NCBI GenBank assembly: GCA_028285085.1
Contig: JANQQI010000062.1
Location: 1 to 37,318 of the forward strand
DNA from: Saprospiraceae bacterium
Lineage (GTDB): Bacteria > Bacteroidota > Bacteroidia > Chitinophagales > Saprospiraceae
Length of the DNA: 37,318 nucleotides
Reading direction: 5' to 3'
Part shown: positions 32,702-37,318 of the stretch, one piece after another
How the letters are laid out: each line of letters begins with the position of its first letter
Numbering within the stretch: position 1 is the first letter of the stretch
Translations under genes and position numbers: made by a program
The notes under the pieces: model-generated
The model's database searches: none
What the model was told of the DNA's origin: nothing
Seen by the model: only the letters and a program-made list of their open reading frames with translations

Positions 32702-33496
32702 TTAATTGTCGGCGGGTTCGAACGATTTTTTTATCTTCTTTTCCATAGACTTGGCGTGCAGTGCTGCACCGATAATTCCTGCTTTATTCAGTAGGATCGC
32801 GGGTTTCACGGGGACCTCAACCGTCAGATATTTTTCAAACTTCTCAAAGCGCTTGCTGCTGCCGCCGCCTAGAATAATTAAATCCGGGGAGATTAATTTT
32901 TCTACCATCTTTAGATACTTGTTGAAGCGCAGCGCCCAGTTTTTCCAGGATAGATTGCGATTCTTACGCACCCGATCCGAGGCGAATTGCTCCACAATGC
33001 GATTATGGCCTTTGAGATAGAAATGACCAAACTCTGTATTGGGCACTAGCTCACCATTAGTGAAAAGAGCAGAACCCAGGCCAGAGCCAATGGTGACAAT
33101 CAGTACTGTATCCTGTTGGTAATCTTTACCTATGCCCAACTTCATCTCGGCAATACCCGCAACATCTGCATCATTACGTACGACCACCGGGCAGCCCGTT
33201 GCGTTAGAGAGGAGTTGCTCCGCATTGGTGCCCACCCATTCCTGATCAATGTTTGCAGCCGTGTGGGCTACACCTTTTTTTATAATCGATGGGAAGCCGC
33301 AGCCGATAATTTTACCCTTCCATTCAAAATGCTGAACGAGTTCGTTGAAGACTTTCGCTACTGCTGCGGGCTTGGCTGGATTCGGTGTTGGGAGTCGAAA
33401 ACGCTCGGTAATCAGTTCACCTTTTTTAATATCAACGATACCTCCTTTAATTCCAGAGGCACCGACATCGATCCCCAGATATTCATGCTTATTCAT
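32702..33496 (-). CDS. ppgK: polyphosphate glucokinase (ROK family)
   Basis: A 264-residue cytoplasmic kinase that phosphorylates glucose, using polyphosphate and often also ATP. Residues 7-19 are the phosphate-binding G-I-D-V-G-A-S-G-I-K-G-G-I-V-D. The stretch R-L-P-T-P-N-P-A-K-P-A-A-V-A and A-A-N-I-D-Q-E-W-V-G-T-N-A are characteristic of PpgK, not of other ROK kinases. The catalytic block is V-R-N-D-A-D-V-A-G-I-A-E, then I-G-S-G-L-G-S-A, N-T-E-F-G-H and the C-terminal L-I-I-L-G-G-G-S-S. Its length matches actinobacterial PpgK. A short C-terminal basic tail (KKIKKSF) is unusual. An exact -7 box is 35 bases upstream. The ATG is at the family start. Confidence 0.92.
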   Translation of the reverse strand: MNKHEYLGIDVGASGIKGGIVDIKKGELITERFRLPTPNPAKPAAVAKVFNELVQHFEWKGKIIGCGFPSIIKKGVAHTAANIDQEWVGTNAEQLLSNATGCPVVVRNDADVAGIAEMKLGIGKDYQQDTVLIVTIGSGLGSALFTNGELVPNTEFGHFYLKGHNRIVEQFASDRVRKNRNLSWKNWALRFNKYLKMVEKLISPDLIILGGGSSKRFEKFEKYLTVEVPVKPAILLNKAGIIGAALHAKSMEKKIKKSFEPADN

Positions 33497-33530
33497 GTGC
33501 GGAATGTTTTCGCAGCGGGTGAGTTCGCGG

Positions 33531-33538
33531 CAAATATA
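33531..33538 (-). promoter_or_regulatory. -7 box of ppgK
   Basis: Reads TATATTTG on the minus strand, an exact TAnnTTTG. The predicted start near 33524 gives a leader of about 28 bases. The -33 side is AT-rich without a clear TTG. Confidence 0.5.
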
Positions 33539-33555
33539 TAGAATTTATATTAAAG

Positions 33556-34431
33556 TTACTTGATGACTTTCATTTTCATCTTGACATTCTGTTTGGGACG
33601 ATCGCGTTCGTTGGTTGCGACGGCCGCAATTTTATCAATCACCTCAATACCGTCAATGACCATCCCGAAGACGGTGTATTCGCGATCGAGCTGAGGGGTA
33701 CCCCCTTGATCCAGATATTTATCGCGCTGAGATTTGGTGTAGTGAATGTCTTTTCGAGCTTCGAACAGGGCCAATTGACGCTCGGAAACGGGACTGCCTT
33801 GAACGATGTAAAACTGAGAGCCTGAGGATTTTTTCTCTGGATTATTGGTGCGAGCGGCGGCGAGAGCGCCTTTGACGTGTACAAGCGAATCGACAAATTC
33901 TGCCGGAATCTGATAGCCGGGGCCGCCACTACCGAGTGCTTCACCTTCTTTGGCGGTGCGAGACTTGGGATCGCCTCCCTGAATCATAAAACCGTTGATA
34001 ACACGATGAAATAACAGATCGTCGTAATAACCTTCTTCGGCTAATTTGATGAAATTGTCGCGATGTTGTGGTGTAGCATCGTAGAGTAGCACAGTCATGT
34101 TACCGTATTCCGTTTCGATTTCTACGAGACATTGCTCGGGAGCATCCACGATAATTGTTTGCTGTGTGGAAACCGTTTTTTTGCCTTTGCGGGCTTTCAA
34201 AGTAACGATATATTTACCGGAAGCGCTGTAAGCGTGCTCCGGAGAAGATTCTGTGGAGCTATTACCGTCTCCAAAATCCCATTCGTAGTTTTCGGCTTTT
34301 TTGGATTGATTGTCAAAACTAAGCTTCGCGGGGGCCGTTGTTTCACCGGAATAAGAAAAACGGGCGATCGGCTTGGCACAACTTAGCATTAAAGTTACCA
34401 GTAAGAGAAATAGGATAGATAATCGATTCAT
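33556..34431 (-). CDS. PKD-domain cyclophilin lipoprotein (peptidyl-prolyl isomerase)
   Basis: A 291-residue predicted lipoprotein. The ATG at 34431 gives a signal peptide ending L-M-L-S-C; a start 7 codons earlier is possible. Residues ~20-100 are a PKD domain (Y-E-W-D-F-G-D-G-N-S-S, H-A-Y-S-A-S-G-K-Y). Residues ~105-291 are a cyclophilin: L-F-H-R-V-I-N-G-F-M-I-Q-G-G-D holds the catalytic Arg and Gln, with G-S-Q-F-Y-I-V-Q and the usual V-F-G-M-V-I-D-G near the end. It should speed proline isomerisation in folding proteins in the periplasm or at the surface. An insertion between S-Q-F-Y-I-V and the end (L-F-E-A-R-K-D-I-H-Y) is shared with the neighbouring paralogue. It is the last gene of a probable three-gene cluster. 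Confidence 0.93.
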   Translation of the reverse strand: MNRLSILFLLLVTLMLSCAKPIARFSYSGETTAPAKLSFDNQSKKAENYEWDFGDGNSSTESSPEHAYSASGKYIVTLKARKGKKTVSTQQTIIVDAPEQCLVEIETEYGNMTVLLYDATPQHRDNFIKLAEEGYYDDLLFHRVINGFMIQGGDPKSRTAKEGEALGSGGPGYQIPAEFVDSLVHVKGALAAARTNNPEKKSSGSQFYIVQGSPVSERQLALFEARKDIHYTKSQRDKYLDQGGTPQLDREYTVFGMVIDGIEVIDKIAAVATNERDRPKQNVKMKMKVIK

Positions 34432-34541
34432 GGAATGATCTATTTTACTCAAATTGTGATTGAAGAGGATGGAGAATTCTTTAAATGAAAACTTACCGCT
34501 TAGACATCACAAGCTTGTGTTTTAAAGTTTGTCGAAGAAGA

Positions 34542-35189
34542 TTATTTAATAATACGCACTTTCATTTTTACATCATTGGTAGGGCGATTCCCGGGAGCGG
34601 TGTCTACTGCCGCAATCTTATCGAGCACTTCCAGTCCTTCTACGACTTCACCAAAGACAGTGTATTCATTATCGAGATTTGGGGTGCCACCGATGGTTTT
34701 GTAAAGTTCTCGTTGAGCGGGGCTGTAGCGTACACCTTTTTGGCGTTCAAAGTTATCGAGCATGACATCATTTTGAACTTGACCTTGCACGATGTAGAAT
34801 TGTGAGCCAGAAGATTGTCGCTGCGGGTTGACCTGATCGCTTTGTCGGGCGGCGGCGAGAGCGCCTTTGACGTGGATGCCGCCGAACTCAGGATCAATAC
34901 GGTAGCCAGGACCGCCATTACCGAGGGGCTTATTCGCTGGGGCATCCTTGGACTCAGGATCGCCTCCCTGAATCATAAAGCCTTTAATCACTCGGTGGAA
35001 CAATAAGTCATCATAAAAGCCTTCTTCGGCCAGTTTGATGAAATTCTCTTTATGTTGAGGAGTCGTATCGAAAAGACGAACTTTCATAGTTCCGAATTCG
35101 GTCTCGATTTCGGCGTAGGTGGTTGTATCTTGATTACATGCGCCCAATAAGAGGAGCAAAGGCAAGATGGCAAGAACCAATTTTTTCAT
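34542..35189 (-). CDS. cyclophilin lipoprotein (peptidyl-prolyl isomerase)
   Basis: A 215-residue predicted lipoprotein. The ATG at 35189 gives a signal peptide ending L-L-G-A-C (about Cys18); the open frame extends 20 codons further upstream but overlaps the previous gene. The cyclophilin domain carries L-F-H-R-V-I-K-G-F-M-I-Q-G-G-D, G-G-P-G-Y-R-I-D, G-S-Q-F-Y-I-V-Q and E-Y-T-V-F-G-E-V-V-E-G. It is a close paralogue of the next gene (33556-34431), which adds a PKD domain, so local duplication is likely. It starts 28 bases after the end of the small upstream gene. Role: periplasmic protein folding. Confidence 0.93.
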   Translation of the reverse strand: MKKLVLAILPLLLLLGACNQDTTTYAEIETEFGTMKVRLFDTTPQHKENFIKLAEEGFYDDLLFHRVIKGFMIQGGDPESKDAPANKPLGNGGPGYRIDPEFGGIHVKGALAAARQSDQVNPQRQSSGSQFYIVQGQVQNDVMLDNFERQKGVRYSPAQRELYKTIGGTPNLDNEYTVFGEVVEGLEVLDKIAAVDTAPGNRPTNDVKMKVRIIK

Positions 35190-35217
35190 TATAAATATGA
35201 TTTTTAGAATATTAAAA

Positions 35218-35592
35218 CTATTCTTCTTCCTCCCATCCCCCATTTTCATTTTCCAGTTCTTTGAAATAGCGGATGGCGTTAATTTTTAAGAGTTGGGATT
35301 GCGCTTTGACCCCTGTTGTTTGTAATGGTCGTTTGATTTCATAATGTGGCCAACCATCAGCGTCGCGACCTTTAAAAGCATAATAGTCATCATAACTCAA
35401 AAGGCGACAAACCGCAATGTGGATTAAATCCTGTTTTTCTTCCTTGGTGAACTGTTCTGGCCAGCGCCCCAATTCCTGAATCCCAATGAGAAATAAAATA
35501 CCATTGAGGTCCGGGAGGTTATCCCTGCCCATAGTCCGTTTCACTATGTGCCGAACTCGCAACCACTCGTAATCCAAAGCCCAATCTTCCAT
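35218..35592 (-). CDS. small conserved protein of unknown function
   Basis: A 124-residue soluble protein that I cannot name, though similar short ORFs seem to occur in related Bacteroidota genomes. It is rich in Trp and charged residues and looks all-helical in the first two thirds (WALDYEWLRVRHIVKRTMG, LNGILFLIGIQELGRWPEQF, KEEKQDLIHIAVCRLLSYDD). A strand-like part (DGWPHYEIKRP) and an acidic tail follow. No signal peptide. It lies just upstream of two cyclophilin genes and may share their transcript. An exact -7 box (minus strand 35618-35611) is only ~19 bases before the ATG, giving a very short leader. Confidence 0.72.
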   Translation of the reverse strand: MEDWALDYEWLRVRHIVKRTMGRDNLPDLNGILFLIGIQELGRWPEQFTKEEKQDLIHIAVCRLLSYDDYYAFKGRDADGWPHYEIKRPLQTTGVKAQSQLLKINAIRYFKELENENGGWEEEE

Positions 35593-35610
35593 ATCACATC
35601 AATTTGCACG

Positions 35611-35618
35611 CAAAAATA
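35611..35618 (-). promoter_or_regulatory. -7 box upstream of the small conserved gene
   Basis: Reads TATTTTTG on the minus strand, an exact TAnnTTTG. The start near 35604 would leave ~12 bases of leader. A T-rich stretch, not a TTG, occupies the -33 position. Confidence 0.4.
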
Positions 35619-35667
35619 AAACCTTCTTTGAAAAAAATTGTCGCCTAGGGCCAAAATGCAGCCTTGT

Positions 35668-36975
35668 TTACTCTTCCCTGATTAAAGCGGAAACCCGAGC
35701 AGCCCGAAGCGCAGGGGGTAAAGAAGCTAAAAAACCAATGACTAGCACGGTCAATGTCACGGCAAAGAAATCCGGTAATTGCATGCTGATGGGATAGGCA
35801 TTCACCACAAAACCCTCGGGGATGGGAACAATACCAAAATATTTCTGTGAAAAATACAAAACGGTGGCTACTGTAAAACCAATCACCATACCTAATAGGC
35901 TAAGTAATAAGCCTTGGTTGATGAAGATATTGCGGATGGAGCGATTCGTCGTTCCCATCGATTTAAGAATAGCAATGTCCTTTTTCTTATCCAGCACAAT
36001 CATCCACAACGAACCAATCATATTGAACGCGACCAATACCAGGGTAAGGCTCAGAATCGCAAAGCTCATCCATTTTTCCAGATTCATCAATTTCAAAAAT
36101 GCTTCATCCTGTTGATAGCGATCCTTGACGATAAAATCGCTGCCCATCAATTTACGGATAGCAGTCAACGTGGCCGCCTGATCTGCATCCGGCTGAAAGC
36201 TCACTTCTAATGCACTGATTTGCCCTTTGGCATCCAGTAACCTTTGCACAAAACCCAGCGAACAGAGAATGTATTGATTATCAAAATCCTGCTGGATCAC
36301 AAAGGTGCCAACTGGATAAACGAAGCGTTTTTTAAAAGGTTTGACATTCGAGCGCGACTTTTTAGCCATATAGACCGTGACTGGGGTAAATTCATCGTCA
36401 ATATTAACCGAGAGCTTGTTGCGCATCCCGATCCCTAAGACTGCTTGTTGCCGATCCCCTTTTTTGAATTCCATTTTACCTTCCCGAATCGTAGAATCAA
36501 TCCGCGTTACCTGCGAATAGACTTCGTCCACTCCTTTGATGATGCCAAAATCCCGGCTGCCCTTGTATTCAAAAAAGGCGACTTCTTCCAGTGATTTTGA
36601 AACTTTTAAAACGCCATCTACTTCAGAGAGTTGCAGGAGGAGCGTGTCATCCGGGATAAAAGTCTTCCCACGGGCCGGGGTAATTTTTACATCTGGGTTG
36701 AATGCACCAAACAAACCACTGATCAATTCTTCAAAGCCATTAAAGACAGAAAGAACGAGAATCAGTGCCGCCGTTCCTACCGAAATGCCGAATACGGATA
36801 TGCCCGAAATGATGTTGATCGCATTGACATTGCGTAGGCGAATCACTTTGAGTAATACCAGTAGCAATAAGATCAAGGACAAAGGGAACAATAGAATCAT
36901 ACCCAGCACGAAGAATACACCGCCAATGCTATTGGCGAACAAGTATCTTCGAGCTATTTTGAGTGGTAAATTCAT
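35668..36975 (-). CDS. LolC/LolE-type ABC permease with extra hydrophobic insert
   Basis: A 435-residue inner-membrane permease of the FtsX/MacB superfamily, LolC/E branch, which helps lipoproteins leave the inner membrane for the outer one. The N-terminal A-R-R-Y-L-F-A and N-A-I-N-I-I-S-G-I-S-V-F-G-I-S-V-G-T-A-A-L-I (helix 1, about 50-75) and V-L-S-V-F-N-G-F-E are typical. A large periplasmic domain spans ~80-305. Three C-terminal helices follow, including I-A-I-L-K-S-M-G-T-T-N-R-S-I, the coupling-helix motif. In most homologues R-Y-L-F is followed almost directly by N-A-I-N; here ~34 hydrophobic residues (about 15-48) are inserted. The ATP-binding LolD partner is not in view. The upstream gene on the same strand ends 63 bases away. 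Confidence 0.9.
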   Translation of the reverse strand: MNLPLKIARRYLFANSIGGVFFVLGMILLFPLSLILLLLVLLKVIRLRNVNAINIISGISVFGISVGTAALILVLSVFNGFEELISGLFGAFNPDVKITPARGKTFIPDDTLLLQLSEVDGVLKVSKSLEEVAFFEYKGSRDFGIIKGVDEVYSQVTRIDSTIREGKMEFKKGDRQQAVLGIGMRNKLSVNIDDEFTPVTVYMAKKSRSNVKPFKKRFVYPVGTFVIQQDFDNQYILCSLGFVQRLLDAKGQISALEVSFQPDADQAATLTAIRKLMGSDFIVKDRYQQDEAFLKLMNLEKWMSFAILSLTLVLVAFNMIGSLWMIVLDKKKDIAILKSMGTTNRSIRNIFINQGLLLSLLGMVIGFTVATVLYFSQKYFGIVPIPEGFVVNAYPISMQLPDFFAVTLTVLVIGFLASLPPALRAARVSALIREE

Positions 36976-37038
36976 GCGGCGGCAAGATAGCCAATTTTGC
37001 TGGTGGGGAGCATCAAATCCATGTCATATCTCCAGGCC

Positions 37039-37318
37039 TTAACGTCCCAGCGACTCGTAAATAATATTGTGAATACGTGGACGATAATCCTCTTTGTTCA
37101 ATTTATAATTGTGCATAGAAGGAAAAGTCCGGTTGGATAAGAAAATATAGATCAAATTATTGTCGGGGTCCACCCAGGTACAAGTCCCGGTGAAGCCGAG
37201 GTGCCCGAAGGTTGAGGTGGGAGCTGATTCTCCCATGTTTTGACTACGTGCCTGATCCAATTCTTTCAAATCAAAGCCTACCCCGCGTCGGGTACATTCC
37301 GCGTGGCGGCGGGTGAAT
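37039..37318 (-). CDS. serine hydrolase (beta-lactamase family), C-terminal part
   Basis: Only the last ~92 codons are inside the window; the frame runs on past the right edge, so no start can be given. The visible part has R-R-G-V-G-F-D, S-T-F-G-H-L-G-F-T-G-T, W-V-D-P-D-N-N-L-I-Y-I-F-L-S-N-R and R-P-R-I-H-N-I-I-Y. HLGFTGT is the KTG/HTG-type motif of class C-like serine hydrolases and the rest fits their C-terminal strands. In Bacteroidota such ends are often found on glycoside hydrolase family 3 / beta-lactamase fusions used in cell-wall sugar recycling; whether that holds here cannot be seen. Confidence 0.82.
   Translation of the reverse strand, partial: FTRRHAECTRRGVGFDLKELDQARSQNMGESAPTSTFGHLGFTGTCTWVDPDNNLIYIFLSNRTFPSMHNYKLNKEDYRPRIHNIIYESLGR

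Noticed and set aside
32705-32730. GGGTTCGAAC stretch resembling a tRNA T-loop
   Set aside because: It is inside the 3' end of ppgK and no acceptor or anticodon stems can be drawn around it.
33116-33541. 141-codon open frame on the plus strand
   Set aside because: It is antisense to ppgK, which has a full set of family motifs in the other direction.
36536-37042. 168-codon open frame on the plus strand
   Set aside because: It is antisense to the well-supported Lol-type permease, with a Ser/Arg-rich, low-complexity product that matches no family.

Overview
The window looks like chromosomal DNA of a Bacteroidota bacterium, most likely from the Saprospiria (Lewinella/Haliscomenobacter-like); that placement is inferred from gene families, not from a phylogenetic test. 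The supporting signs are TAnnTTTG promoter boxes of the Bacteroidota type with no obvious Shine-Dalgarno sites, a type IX secretion (T9SS) C-terminal sorting domain, DUF4783- and DUF5606-type proteins, a fused alpha/beta 2-oxoacid dehydrogenase E1, LytTR two-component genes, and ECF sigma operons with Bacteroidota-style anti-sigma partners. No phage, transposon, CRISPR array or tRNA was seen, so most of the window reads as ordinary chromosome.

Layout. 1-490: the 3' end of a 5S rRNA and two rRNA-operon-type terminators. 0.5-7.4 kb: a SPOR/OmpA envelope protein, a small lipoprotein translationally coupled to gpmI, a DUF4783 protein, a sugar porter, a TIGR02757 protein, a tiny unlisted 27-codon ORF with an almost perfect promoter, and a GT2 glycosyltransferase. 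7.5-12.5 kb: a membrane-anchored protein of unknown function, a LytTR response regulator/histidine kinase pair with a divergent lipoprotein, an Arg/Asp-rich exported protein and a DUF5606 protein. 12.5-16.9 kb: the E1 alpha/beta fusion, a lipoprotein dienelactone hydrolase and an AUR1-like PAP2 membrane protein. 16.9-19.0 kb: an ECF sigma factor followed by a protein that appears to join an anti-sigma-like cytoplasmic tail, an inner-membrane helix, a periplasmic linker and an outer-membrane beta-barrel. 19.2-22.9 kb: a three-gene cluster for hydroxyproline/proline peptide use (4-hydroxyproline epimerase, D-amino-acid oxidase family enzyme, Xaa-Pro aminopeptidase). 23.0-29.0 kb: an exported pirin, a large T9SS cargo protein with an internal 885-bp tandem duplication, and a second ECF sigma/anti-sigma/periplasmic sensor operon. 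29.0-37.3 kb: an EamA exporter, a TPR protein, a lipoprotein that looks like an M48 peptidase without its zinc site, polyphosphate glucokinase, two paralogous cyclophilin lipoproteins, a small conserved protein, a Lol-type permease with an unusual hydrophobic insert, and the tail of a serine hydrolase.

Functionally, the window is rich in envelope biology: two ECF sigma modules, a LytTR system, several lipoproteins and periplasmic folding factors, and a Lol-type permease. The item most worth following up is the sigma factor plus envelope-spanning anti-sigma/beta-barrel fusion at 16.9-19.0 kb. After it come the zinc-site-less M48 lipoprotein, the 27-codon near-leaderless ORF, and the tandemly duplicated T9SS protein. 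All functional assignments are from reading motifs by eye; no database search was run.
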